A stretch of 6,826 nt of DNA from Candidatus Parabacteroides intestinavium (GCA_019118725.1 DWYO01000159.1:1-6826); one strand, 5' to 3'; counted from the stretch's first letter, positions 1 to 5,654 are shown. Made by a program: numbers and translations. Notes: generated by a model from the sequence alone, not told the origin.

Positions 1-623
1 ATTGTTCTTTTCATTTAACGTCAGATGTATTAATACCTCGGCCGGAAACTGCCGAATTGGTAATGCGGGTAGTTTCGGATTATAAGGACCAAAAGAATAT
101 TCGGTTTTTGGATATTGGTACAGGAAGCGGTTGTATTGCGGTTTGTTTAGCAAAAAAGTTGCCAGGAGCTAATGTCTCAGCATTGGATGTTTCAGAATCT
201 GCCTTACAAGTGGCCCGGAGTAATGCGGAGAGAAATCAGGTGGACATTCATTTTATTTGTCGTGATATTTTGGATACAATGGTTTCAGGCGCATTATCTA
301 TCTATGATTGTATAATAAGTAATCCCCCGTATATTACAGAAAAAGAAAAGGCTTCAATGGAACATAATGTTTTGGATTATGAACCTACTATTGCTTTGTT
401 TGTGCCTGATGATGATCCCTTGCGATTTTATCGGAGAATCGCTCAGTTGGCCAAACAGCATTTCCCTCAAAAAGGACATTTGTATTTTGAGATTAATGAG
501 AAATATGGGGCCGAAGTGTGCCACTTATTAGAGCGGGAAGCTTATAAAGATGTAGAGTTGATACAAGATTCGTACGGTAAAGATAGAATTGTAAAAGCAA
601 GCTATGAAAAAAGAAATGACTAA
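1..623 (+). CDS. prmC: Peptide chain release factor N5-glutamine methyltransferase PrmC (HemK), 5'-truncated by the window
   Basis: PrmC methylates, with S-adenosylmethionine, the glutamine of the GGQ motif of release factors RF1 and RF2 in the cytoplasm. The reading frame is open from base 3, upstream of the first in-frame ATG at 57, and already encodes the conserved DVLIPRPET segment (about bases 27-50), so that ATG is internal and not the start. Then come the SAM-binding motif I (LDIGTGSGC, about 108-137) and the family's catalytic NPPY motif (321-332), which binds the target glutamine. About 206 residues are present; PrmC proteins are usually about 280-290 residues, so most of the N-terminal release-factor-binding domain lies off the window. 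The stop at 621-623 overlaps the recX start by 20 bases, suggesting translational coupling. The family call is firm from the IPRPET plus NPPY combination. Confidence 0.93.
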   Translation, partial: CSFHLTSDVLIPRPETAELVMRVVSDYKDQKNIRFLDIGTGSGCIAVCLAKKLPGANVSALDVSESALQVARSNAERNQVDIHFICRDILDTMVSGALSIYDCIISNPPYITEKEKASMEHNVLDYEPTIALFVPDDDPLRFYRRIAQLAKQHFPQKGHLYFEINEKYGAEVCHLLEREAYKDVELIQDSYGKDRIVKASYEKRND

Positions 624-1101
624 AGAAGAGGCGTTACATAAATTAGCGGCATATTGTTCTTCAGCCGAGCGTTGTACGCAGGATATTGAAAAGAAATTGC
701 AGATGATGGATTTATCACAAGAGGATATTAATCAGGTCTTACTTCGTTTGCAGCAAGAAAAATTCGTGGATGATCGACGTTATGCTTACGCTTTTGTGAG
801 CGATAAATTCCGTTTTAATCAGTGGGGGCGTATAAAAATTGCTTATGAGTTGAAAAAAAAGGCGATTCCTTCTGCCTATATTAATGAAGCTCTTGCTTCG
901 ATAGACGAGGAGGCGTATAATCGTCTGCTAATAACTTTGTTGAGAGGAAAACAAAAGGGCTTGAAAGCAAAGGATAATCGGGACCGTTATCTGAAGTTGT
1001 TTCGTTTTGCTGCGGGACGGGGATTCACTCCCGTAGAAATAGCGCGTTGCCTTAAAGCATTAGGAAATGATGAAGACTTATATTCGGACGATTTGGAATG
1101 A
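604..1101 (+). CDS. recX: RecX-family regulator of RecA
   Basis: RecX proteins bind RecA filaments and usually restrain recombinase activity; in some bacteria they instead modulate it. The 165-residue product has the length and highly charged helical character of RecX. The hallmark block is the second helical repeat, around residues 56-85: KFVDDRRYAYAFVSDKFR, then WGRIKIAYELKKKAI. The ATG at 604 lies inside the end of prmC (20-base overlap), and a second in-frame ATG at 616 (Met5) is possible but less likely. The 3' end overlaps comF by about 35 bases. No recA is visible here, so the regulatory partner is inferred only from the family. The overlap on both sides argues that prmC, recX and comF are transcribed together. 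Confidence 0.88.
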   Translation: MKKEMTKEEALHKLAAYCSSAERCTQDIEKKLQMMDLSQEDINQVLLRLQQEKFVDDRRYAYAFVSDKFRFNQWGRIKIAYELKKKAIPSAYINEALASIDEEAYNRLLITLLRGKQKGLKAKDNRDRYLKLFRFAAGRGFTPVEIARCLKALGNDEDLYSDDLE

Positions 1102-1765
1102 TTTGCTGGCTCTGTTCTTCCCTAATGTGTGCCATCTTTGTGGAACCCCGTTAGTAAAGGGGGAAGAGCAGATCTGCATGCATTGTTTATGTCGTCTACA
1201 TTATGGAGAAGACGAAGATCCTGAGCAGGCTGCCTCCATCTTTGTAGGTAAATCAGAAATTCGCGAATCGGGAAGTTTTTTTCGTTATGAGAAAAACGGG
1301 CGTGTCCAAGAACTGATTCATGAATTGAAATATTACGATAATAAAGAGCTGGCCTATTGGTTAGGAAGATGGGCGTTTGTGCATTTGAAAGAACAGAAAA
1401 GCTCTTTGTGCGATGTGGATGTTTTACTGCCGGTCCCATTGCATAAAAGCAGATTACGAGAGCGGGGATATAACCAATCTGAATGGATAGCCAAAGGCAT
1501 TAGTTCTGTCTTGTCGGTTCCCATAGACACCACATCTGTGGTACGCCGGGTAAAGACGCAGACCCAGACTCGTCAGGCTGTTTATGAGCGTTGGGGGAAT
1601 ATGGAGTCTGTTTTTGAATTGCGTGATTCCTCCGGGTTGGAAAACAAACGAGTGCTGTTGGTCGATGATGTATTGACCACAGGATCTACTCTTAATTCTT
1701 GCGCTAATGTATTGAGTGAGATTCCGGGCATTTATCTGTCCGCATTTACTTTAGCTAAGGTTTGA
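1067..1765 (+). CDS. comF: ComF family phosphoribosyltransferase-like protein with N-terminal zinc finger
   Basis: The 232-residue product has a four-cysteine zinc-finger motif near the N terminus (C22-x2-C25-x11-C37-x2-C40). It ends in a type I phosphoribosyltransferase fold carrying the PRPP-binding motif VLLVDDVLTTGSTL (acidic pair D200-D201). A central conserved stretch, VLLPVPLHKSRLRERGYNQS, is diagnostic of the ComF/GntX family. In Bacillus and Haemophilus, ComF is needed for DNA uptake during transformation, and a helicase-associated role in moving single-stranded DNA has been proposed; its role in Bacteroidetes is not established. The start is either ATG 1067 or the adjacent ATG 1070, both inside the end of recX. 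The association with recX is consistent with, but does not prove, a DNA-handling role. No clear terminator follows; only a short A/T stem (about 1767-1781) lies downstream. Confidence 0.88.
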   Translation: MMKTYIRTIWNDLLALFFPNVCHLCGTPLVKGEEQICMHCLCRLHYGEDEDPEQAASIFVGKSEIRESGSFFRYEKNGRVQELIHELKYYDNKELAYWLGRWAFVHLKEQKSSLCDVDVLLPVPLHKSRLRERGYNQSEWIAKGISSVLSVPIDTTSVVRRVKTQTQTRQAVYERWGNMESVFELRDSSGLENKRVLLVDDVLTTGSTLNSCANVLSEIPGIYLSAFTLAKV

Positions 1766-1836
1766 TAAAAAATATGTTTTTGAGCAGGTCTTGAAAATAA
1801 AAGATAAATATGCCTCGATTTGTCCGTGAGTTTCCT

Positions 1837-1844
1837 TATTTTTG
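1837..1844 (+). promoter_or_regulatory. Bacteroidetes-type -7 promoter box for pyrE
   Basis: TATTTTTG matches the Bacteroidetes sigma-ABfr -7 consensus TAnnTTTG and lies 29 bases before the pyrE ATG. That leaves a leader of roughly 20-25 bases. The upstream TTTG at 1819-1822 is only 14 bases away, shorter than the usual 19-21, so the -33 element is uncertain. Presence of this box argues that pyrE begins its own transcription unit after comF. Confidence 0.55.
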
Positions 1845-1873
1845 CAAGACCAAATAAATTGATAGAGGATTGT

Positions 1874-2512
1874 ATGAAAACATTGGAACGATTAGTAGCA
1901 GAGAAGTTATTAAAGATTAAGGCTGTAAAGCTACAGCCGGCGAATCCCTTTACATGGGCTTCGGGTTGGAAATCTCCTATTTACAATGACAACCGTAAGA
2001 CGCTTTCTTATCCGGCCGTGCGTACGTTTATCAAGTTGGAATTGGCTCGTATGGTGAGCGAAAAGTATGAAAACGCTGATGCGATTGCCGGTGTAGCTAC
2101 AGGAGCTATCGCTCAAGGAGCATTGGTGGCTGACTTGTTGGGCCTGCCGTTTGTTTATATCCGTTCTACTCCTAAAGATCATGGATTGGAAAATCTGATT
2201 GAAGGAGAATTGAAACCCGGTTCGAAGGTTGTGATTATCGAAGATTTGGTATCTACCGGTGGAAGCAGCTTGAAGGCTGTGCAGGCGGTGCGTAATTTCG
2301 GTTGTGACGTTATCGGTATGGTCGCTATCTTTACGTATGGATTCCCTGTTGCCGTTGAAGCTTTCAAAGAGGCTAAAGTGACATTGAATACTTTAAGCAA
2401 TTATGATGCCGTTCTGGAGGAAGCCGTACGTACAGACTACATTGATGAATCAGAAATAGAAGTTCTTCAGGAATGGAGAAAAGATCCGTCGGCGTGGAAC
2501 CCAAATAAGTAA
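1874..2512 (+). CDS. pyrE: Orotate phosphoribosyltransferase
   Basis: PyrE transfers the phosphoribosyl group of PRPP to orotate, giving orotidine 5'-monophosphate, the fifth step of de novo UMP synthesis. The 212-residue product carries the PRPP-binding motif VVIIEDLVSTGGSS (residues 119-132, with E123-D124) and the substrate region WKSPIYNDNRK in the N-terminal part. The start is set at ATG 1874, giving MKTLERLVAEKLLKIKAVKL. An in-frame TTG at 1820 would add 18 residues but lies upstream of the -7 promoter box at 1837-1844, so it would not be in the mRNA, and the added residues do not look like the family. A small SRPBCC-fold gene follows after 18 bases. No other pyr genes are in view. Confidence 0.96.
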   Translation: MKTLERLVAEKLLKIKAVKLQPANPFTWASGWKSPIYNDNRKTLSYPAVRTFIKLELARMVSEKYENADAIAGVATGAIAQGALVADLLGLPFVYIRSTPKDHGLENLIEGELKPGSKVVIIEDLVSTGGSSLKAVQAVRNFGCDVIGMVAIFTYGFPVAVEAFKEAKVTLNTLSNYDAVLEEAVRTDYIDESEIEVLQEWRKDPSAWNPNK

Positions 2513-2530
2513 TTGAAAACAAGAAAATAA

Positions 2531-2941
2531 ATGGCAGATTTTGTAAGCGAGGTCAAAGCGATCCCGCAGAATGATGATCGTATCTTTGCTATGTTGTCCG
2601 ATCTTTCTAATTTGGAACGTATCAAAGACCGCATTCCTCAAGATCAGATAAAGGAACTTGAGTGTGATAAAGATTCATGTAGCTTTTCGGTTTCGCCCGT
2701 TGGCAGGATAACTTTCAAGATTGTAGACAGAGAACCGAATAAGACGATAAAATTTGAAGCGGTCAATGCCATGCTTCCTTTATTTCTGTGGATCCAGTTG
2801 AAACAGGTGGCTGAAATGGATACCCGAATGCGTTTGACGGCACGTGCCGAGTTGAATCCTTTTATCAAACCGATGGTGTCCAAACCTTTGCAAGAAGCTG
2901 TAGATCGGATTTCGGAGGCTTTGGCTTCTCTACCATATTGA
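2531..2941 (+). CDS. SRPBCC-fold (START/polyketide-cyclase-like) small protein of unknown ligand
   Basis: The 136-residue product has no signal peptide or membrane segment. Its layout fits the SRPBCC helix-grip fold: a first strand with FVSEVKAIP, a short helical stretch with DLSNLERIKDRIP, a run of alternating strands through the middle (SVSPVGRITFKIVDREPNKT), and a long amphipathic C-terminal helix (about residues 113-134, from KPMVSKPLQEAVDRISEALA). The fold makes a hydrophobic ligand pocket, but no catalytic residues are recognisable, so no reaction is assigned. It follows pyrE by 18 bases with an A-rich leader and is probably co-transcribed with it; I recall this adjacency as common in Bacteroidales, which suggests a conserved but undefined role. 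The strong terminator directly after it marks the end of the operon. Confidence 0.8.
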   Translation: MADFVSEVKAIPQNDDRIFAMLSDLSNLERIKDRIPQDQIKELECDKDSCSFSVSPVGRITFKIVDREPNKTIKFEAVNAMLPLFLWIQLKQVAEMDTRMRLTARAELNPFIKPMVSKPLQEAVDRISEALASLPY

Positions 2942-2951
2942 TAAGATTTTT

Positions 2952-2998
2952 AAGAGCCTATTTAGATTTTTACCAGTATAGAATCTAAGTAGGCTTTT
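2952..2998 (+). terminator. Intrinsic terminator of the pyrE-SRPBCC operon
   Basis: A 14-bp stem (2955-2968 with 2982-2995, one T-G wobble at 2961/2989) extends outward through G-T, A-T and A-T pairs to 17 bp. It closes a 13-base loop and runs into TTTT at 2995-2998. It starts 10 bases after the SRPBCC stop codon. The wobble pairs are of the G-U type on the plus strand, consistent with the transcript folding in that direction. Confidence 0.85.
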
Positions 2999-3055
2999 AT
3001 TCAAAGATAATTTGTTAAAGCTTGTTTTTGTAGCTTCTTGGGGAACCTATTGAGT

Positions 3056-3118
3056 GTTTCACGGCATGAAACTTTTGTTTCATCGGACGAAACTTTTGTT
3101 TCATGCCGTGAAACTTTA
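3056..3118 (+). repeat. Three tandem 21-bp palindromic repeats, GTTTC-N7-GAAAC-TTTT
   Basis: Three exact 21-base units occupy 3056-3076, 3077-3097 and 3098-3118. Each has GTTTC, seven variable bases, GAAAC, then TTTT (TTTA in the last). The variable heptamers are acggcat, atcggac and atgccgt; the first and third are exact reverse complements. As a result the outer units form a perfect 17-bp inverted repeat (3056-3072 with 3098-3114). The array sits between the pyrE-SRPBCC terminator and argH, so it may lie in the argH promoter region or leader. The rest of the 2942-3193 gap shows only the terminator; I could not fix an argH promoter. Confidence 0.9.
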
Positions 3119-3193
3119 TCAAAGGTCCGGAAAAATGCAGGAATGTTGCTGGGTAAAAAGAAACAGGCGGAATATTTTATGGAATAAGTAATC

Positions 3194-4534
3194 ATGGCTC
3201 AGAAACTTTGGGAAAAGAATATACAGGTCGACCATGAAGTCGATGTCTTTACGGTGGGTAAAGATCGTGAGATGGATCTTTATCTGGCCAAATATGATGT
3301 GCTGGGGTCGATGGCACATATTACGATGCTGGAAAGCATAGGTCTGTTACAACTCTCAGAATTGCATGTTTTGCTGGAAGAGCTGAGAAATATCTATGCT
3401 GTAGCTGAACGAGGAGAATTTGTTATCGAAGAAGGAATTGAGGATGTCCATTCGCAGGTCGAATTGATGTTGACCCGAAAGCTGGGGGATATCGGGAAAA
3501 AAATTCATAGCGGGCGTTCGCGCAATGATCAGGTGTTACTGGATTTAAAACTTTTTACGCGTGATGAGATTCAGATCCTGGTGACGTTGGTAAAAGATTT
3601 ATTTGAGGTCCTGCAGATTCAGAGCGAGCGGCATAAGGCTGTGTTGATGCCGGGTTATACGCATTTACAGATAGCGATGCCCTCTTCTTTCGGACTCTGG
3701 TTTGGAGCCTACGCAGAGAGCTTGGTGGACGACTTGCAGCTCCTTCAGGCCGCTTATCGGGTGTGTAACCGCAATCCGTTGGGGTCGGCGGCCGGTTATG
3801 GTTCATCATTCCCGTTGAACAGGCAAATGACGACAGATCTGTTAGGCTTTGATTCCTTGAATTATAATGTGGTATATGCCCAGATGGGGCGTGGCAAGAT
3901 GGAACGTACCGTAGCTTTTGCCTTGGCGGGTATTGCCGGAACTTTGTCGAAACTGGCATTTGACGCGTGTTTGTTTAATAGTCAGAATTTTGGCTTTATC
4001 AAGCTCCCGGCACAATTCACAACCGGTTCAAGCATTATGCCGCATAAGAAAAATCCGGATGTATTTGAGCTGACACGTGCCAAATGCAATAAAATTCAGG
4101 GATTGCCGAATCAGATTACCTTGATATGCAATAATCTGCCTTCGGGCTATTTCCGTGATTTGCAGATTATCAAGGAAGTTTTTCTTCCGGCATTTGATGA
4201 GTTGAAAGATTGTTTGCGGATGGTGACACACATGATGCGTGAGATTCAGGTGAACGAACATATATTGGACGATGATAAATACACTTTGTTGTTCAGCGTA
4301 GAAGAGGTTAACCGTCTGGTTCTTGCCGGAGTGCCTTTCAGGGATGCTTACAAGCAGGTGGGGCTTGCCATTGAGGCCGGAAACTTTGTGGCAAATAAAG
4401 AAATCCATCATACGCACGAAGGAAGTATCGGTAATCTGTGCAACCCGCAAATTGCTGCATTGATGCAGAAAACAATCGAAGGCTTCAACTTTGACCGGGT
4501 GAATGAAGCGGAGAGAAAATTATTGAATCGGTAA
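3194..4534 (+). CDS. argH: Argininosuccinate lyase
   Basis: ArgH splits argininosuccinate into arginine and fumarate, the last step of arginine synthesis, as a cytoplasmic homotetramer. The 446-residue product has all three active-site regions of the fumarase/aspartase superfamily: SGRSRNDQV (S106 onward), GYTHLQ with the conserved T156-H157, and the mobile signature loop GSSIMPHKKNP (G278-P288) holding the catalytic serine region. The usual glutamine of the MPQKKNP signature is His284 here, which I recall as normal for Bacteroidales ArgH. The ATG at 3194 gives the expected MAQKLWEKN start. Length is slightly below the roughly 460 residues of E. coli ArgH, again as in Bacteroidales. No other arg genes are visible. 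It is followed after 4 bases by a lipoprotein gene, probably on the same mRNA. Confidence 0.96.
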   Translation: MAQKLWEKNIQVDHEVDVFTVGKDREMDLYLAKYDVLGSMAHITMLESIGLLQLSELHVLLEELRNIYAVAERGEFVIEEGIEDVHSQVELMLTRKLGDIGKKIHSGRSRNDQVLLDLKLFTRDEIQILVTLVKDLFEVLQIQSERHKAVLMPGYTHLQIAMPSSFGLWFGAYAESLVDDLQLLQAAYRVCNRNPLGSAAGYGSSFPLNRQMTTDLLGFDSLNYNVVYAQMGRGKMERTVAFALAGIAGTLSKLAFDACLFNSQNFGFIKLPAQFTTGSSIMPHKKNPDVFELTRAKCNKIQGLPNQITLICNNLPSGYFRDLQIIKEVFLPAFDELKDCLRMVTHMMREIQVNEHILDDDKYTLLFSVEEVNRLVLAGVPFRDAYKQVGLAIEAGNFVANKEIHHTHEGSIGNLCNPQIAALMQKTIEGFNFDRVNEAERKLLNR

Positions 4535-4538
4535 GGCT

Positions 4539-4985
4539 ATGAACAGGATATTTTATCTACTGATGGCTTTCCTCGTGTTGTCTTGTACGAAAACCGAACA
4601 GGATCCATTTCCGTACGCGCGGGTCAATTTGGAACTGGATTTGACCTTTGAGGATAAGGGGTTGAACGGGGTTATGGCTTTTAAAACGTATATTTTAGGA
4701 CAAACTTCTGGATTGAGCGCTACAGAATTTACGGGGGTAGGAGGTGTGCTGGTCTACCATGATGTTTATGGATATAGTGCGTATGACTTGGCATGTCCTT
4801 ATGAAGGAAGTCCGAATGTCCGGGTTGAGATGGACGAAGATGCCATCAATGCGGTATGTCCGAAGTGTGGATCGGCTTTTAATGTTTTTGAAGCTTCCGG
4901 AGCTGTAGTCAATGGCCCTGCTACGCAAGGACTGAAAAAGTATAGCCTCCATCAGAACGGGAATAAAATTTATGTGATCAATTAA
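4539..4985 (+). CDS. Predicted lipoprotein with a Rieske-like domain lacking the histidine ligands
   Basis: The 148-residue product begins with a short basic and hydrophobic signal peptide ending in a lipobox (V13-L14-S15-C16), so it is predicted to be lipidated at Cys16 and held on the periplasmic side of the inner membrane or in the outer membrane. The C-terminal two thirds look like a Rieske [2Fe-2S] fold: C86-P-Y-E, 20 residues, then C107-P-K-C110-G-S-x-F, and a GPA segment near the end. Classical Rieske centres use C-x-H and C-x-x-H; here Tyr88 and Cys110 occupy the histidine places, so an ordinary Rieske cluster is unlikely. Three domain cysteines remain, which could bind another metal or be structural. 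It starts 4 bases after argH and is probably co-transcribed; no functional link with arginine synthesis is evident. Confidence 0.75.
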   Translation: MNRIFYLLMAFLVLSCTKTEQDPFPYARVNLELDLTFEDKGLNGVMAFKTYILGQTSGLSATEFTGVGGVLVYHDVYGYSAYDLACPYEGSPNVRVEMDEDAINAVCPKCGSAFNVFEASGAVVNGPATQGLKKYSLHQNGNKIYVIN

Positions 4986-4986
4986 A

Positions 4987-5006
4987 TTTTTCCGGGAAAA
5001 AGTTTT
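4987..5006 (+). terminator. Possible weak terminator after the lipoprotein gene
   Basis: TTTTTC (4987-4992) pairs with GAAAAA (4996-5001) around a three-base loop, followed by G and TTTT (5003-5006), immediately after the stop codon. The stem is short and A/T-rich, so the call is tentative. It abuts the -33 region of the tRNA promoter. Confidence 0.35.
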
Positions 5007-5033
5007 GTAGTATAAAAAAATTGCCTACTTTTG
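5004..5033 (+). promoter_or_regulatory. Bacteroidetes-type promoter of the tRNA cluster
   Basis: TTTG at 5004-5007 (-33 box) and TACTTTTG at 5026-5033 (-7 box, consensus TAnnTTTG) are separated by 18 bases, one short of the usual 19-21. Transcription would start near 5040, about 40 bases before the first tRNA. The A/T-rich stretch between the boxes is typical. Confidence 0.7.
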
Positions 5034-5081
5034 CACTCGCAATCGGGAATAAAAAACTTAAAACCGGGTGCAAAAGGCAAT

Positions 5082-5154
5082 GCGGAAGTAGCTCAGTTGG
5101 TAGAGCATAACCTTGCCAAGGTTAGGGTCGCGGGTTCGAGTCCCGTCTTCCGCT
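5082..5154 (+). tRNA. tRNA-Gly (anticodon GCC), first copy
   Basis: The 73-base gene folds as a complete cloverleaf: acceptor GCGGAAG/CTTCCGC, anticodon stem TAACC/GGTTA with loop TTGCCAA and anticodon GCC (5115-5117), T arm GCGGG-TTCGAGT-CCCGT, and discriminator T5154. It decodes GGC and GGU. The 3' CCA is not encoded and must be added enzymatically. It is identical to the copy at 5279-5351. Confidence 0.97.
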
Positions 5155-5156
5155 CA

Positions 5157-5168
5157 TCGCTTAAGCGA
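5157..5168 (+). repeat. 12-bp perfect palindrome between tRNA-Gly and tRNA-Leu
   Basis: TCGCTTAAGCGA occupies most of the 20-base spacer. In RNA it could form a 4-bp stem with a TTAA loop. A role as a processing site of the tRNA precursor is possible but only inferred. Confidence 0.6.
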
Positions 5169-5174
5169 AGGGAT

Positions 5175-5259
5175 GCTCGAATGGTGGAATCGGTAGACAC
5201 GAAGGACTTAAAATCCTTTGGCTATTGCAGCTGTGCGGGTTCAAGTCCCGCTTCGAGTA
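5175..5259 (+). tRNA. tRNA-Leu (anticodon UAA)
   Basis: The 85-base class II tRNA has acceptor GCTCGAA paired with TTCGAGT (first pair G-U), anticodon stem AAGGA/TCCTT with loop CTTAAAA and anticodon TAA (5209-5211), a long variable arm (about 5219-5234) and T arm GCGGG-TTCAAGT-CCCGC. Discriminator A5259 is the standard leucine identity base. It decodes UUA and UUG. CCA is not encoded. Confidence 0.96.
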
Positions 5260-5278
5260 CAAAATGTTTTTTTTAACT

Positions 5279-5351
5279 GCGGAAGTAGCTCAGTTGGTAG
5301 AGCATAACCTTGCCAAGGTTAGGGTCGCGGGTTCGAGTCCCGTCTTCCGCT
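5279..5351 (+). tRNA. tRNA-Gly (anticodon GCC), second copy
   Basis: This copy is base-for-base identical over 73 bases to the gene at 5082-5154, with the same GCC anticodon and no encoded CCA. It is the last gene of the Gly-Leu-Gly cluster and is followed 11 bases later by the cluster's terminator. The identical pair flanking tRNA-Leu is a potential site of unequal recombination. Confidence 0.97.
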
Positions 5352-5362
5352 CGCTTCCAAAT

Positions 5363-5397
5363 AAAGCCTCGTGATTCTTAGGGATCTCGGGGCTTTT
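5363..5397 (+). terminator. Intrinsic terminator of the tRNA cluster
   Basis: AAAGCCTCG (5363-5371) pairs with CGGGGCTTT (5388-5396) with one T-G wobble. After a single T/T mismatch, GATTC (5373-5377) pairs with GGATC (5382-5386), closing a four-base loop. TTTT (5394-5397) and further T-rich sequence follow. Both wobbles are of the G-U type on the plus strand. Confidence 0.9.
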
Positions 5398-5459
5398 ACT
5401 TTATACGACCGTTTAAAGCCATCAGGCTAACGATCCATTCACTCCCAATTTAAGGGTAT

Positions 5460-5569
5460 TGAACACAATAGTTCGTGTGAGGCATCACATACGTACGTAT
5501 CGATCTTCACGAACGCTCCCGCAAGCCGATACATACGTACGTGAAGGTCGACACATACTATTGTGTTCA
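5460..5569 (-). repeat. 110-bp imperfect inverted repeat in the convergent gap
   Basis: Two 43-base arms (5460-5502 and 5527-5569) pair without gaps: the outer 13 bases are perfect (TGAACACAATAGT with its complement) and 34 of 43 positions match overall, around a 24-base centre. The tips carry ACGTACGT motifs. On the minus strand four further positions become G-U pairs, giving 38 of 43, whereas the plus strand gains only one, so a minus-strand RNA hairpin is favoured. An alternative stem pairs 5501-5511 with 5540-5550. No ORF or transposase is associated. The remainder of the 5352-5657 gap shows nothing besides the neighbouring repeats and terminators. Confidence 0.85.
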
Positions 5570-5600
5570 CAAGGGCACATAACAGTGTATTTGGGACTCT

Positions 5601-5644
5601 ACTGCAGTGGAGGGAAAATTTCACTGCAGTGGAACTAAAAATGG
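5601..5644 (-). repeat. Two 22-bp units with ACTGCAGTGGA cores
   Basis: ACTGCAGTGGA occurs at 5601-5611 and 5623-5633, exactly 22 bases apart, each followed by an A-rich 11-base segment. The core contains the self-complementary ACTGCAGT. Spacing close to two helical turns resembles the 21-bp array before argH, though the sequences are unrelated. Confidence 0.8.
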
Positions 5645-5654
5645 ACTTTAGTCC
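5637..5654 (-). terminator. Short hairpin terminator candidate of fbp
   Basis: Read on the minus strand, GGACTAAAGTCC (5654-5643) forms a stem of 4-5 bp with a very small loop, followed by A and TTTTT (5641-5637), three bases after the fbp stop codon. The position is right but the stem is short, so it may be leaky. Confidence 0.45.

Noticed and set aside
1767..1781. A/T-only stem after comF as a terminator
   Set aside because: AAAAA/TTTTT with a four-base loop has no G-C pairs; too weak to call.
1820..1873. N-terminal extension of PyrE from a TTG codon
   Set aside because: The extension covers the -7 promoter box and is not PyrE-like; ATG 1874 gives the expected start.
3056..3118. Possible mini CRISPR array
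   Set aside because: The unit is only 21 bases with a 7-base variable part inside the palindrome; there are no spacers of CRISPR length and no cas genes.
3146..3180. Promoter for argH (TTG at 3146-3148 and TATTTTAT at 3173-3180)
   Set aside because: The spacing is 24 bases, the -7 box lacks the TTTG end, and it would leave almost no leader. The 2999-3055 stretch also has no clean match.
3001..3195. Minus-strand frame of 64 codons with a heptapeptide repeat (VSRHETK, VSSDETK, VSCRETL)
   Set aside because: The repeat is simply the 21-bp DNA array read in frame (21 bases = 7 codons); no homology, promoter or conserved flanks support a protein.
3555..3959. Minus-strand frame of 134 codons inside argH
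   Set aside because: It is a shadow of the well-supported argH coding frame, with low-complexity composition and no recognisable domain.
5031..5276. Open frame of 81 codons across the tRNA-Gly and tRNA-Leu genes
   Set aside because: It is a translation of the tRNA genes (the AGSSPVFRS-type peptide is a well-known artefact) and starts from a TTG inside the -7 box.
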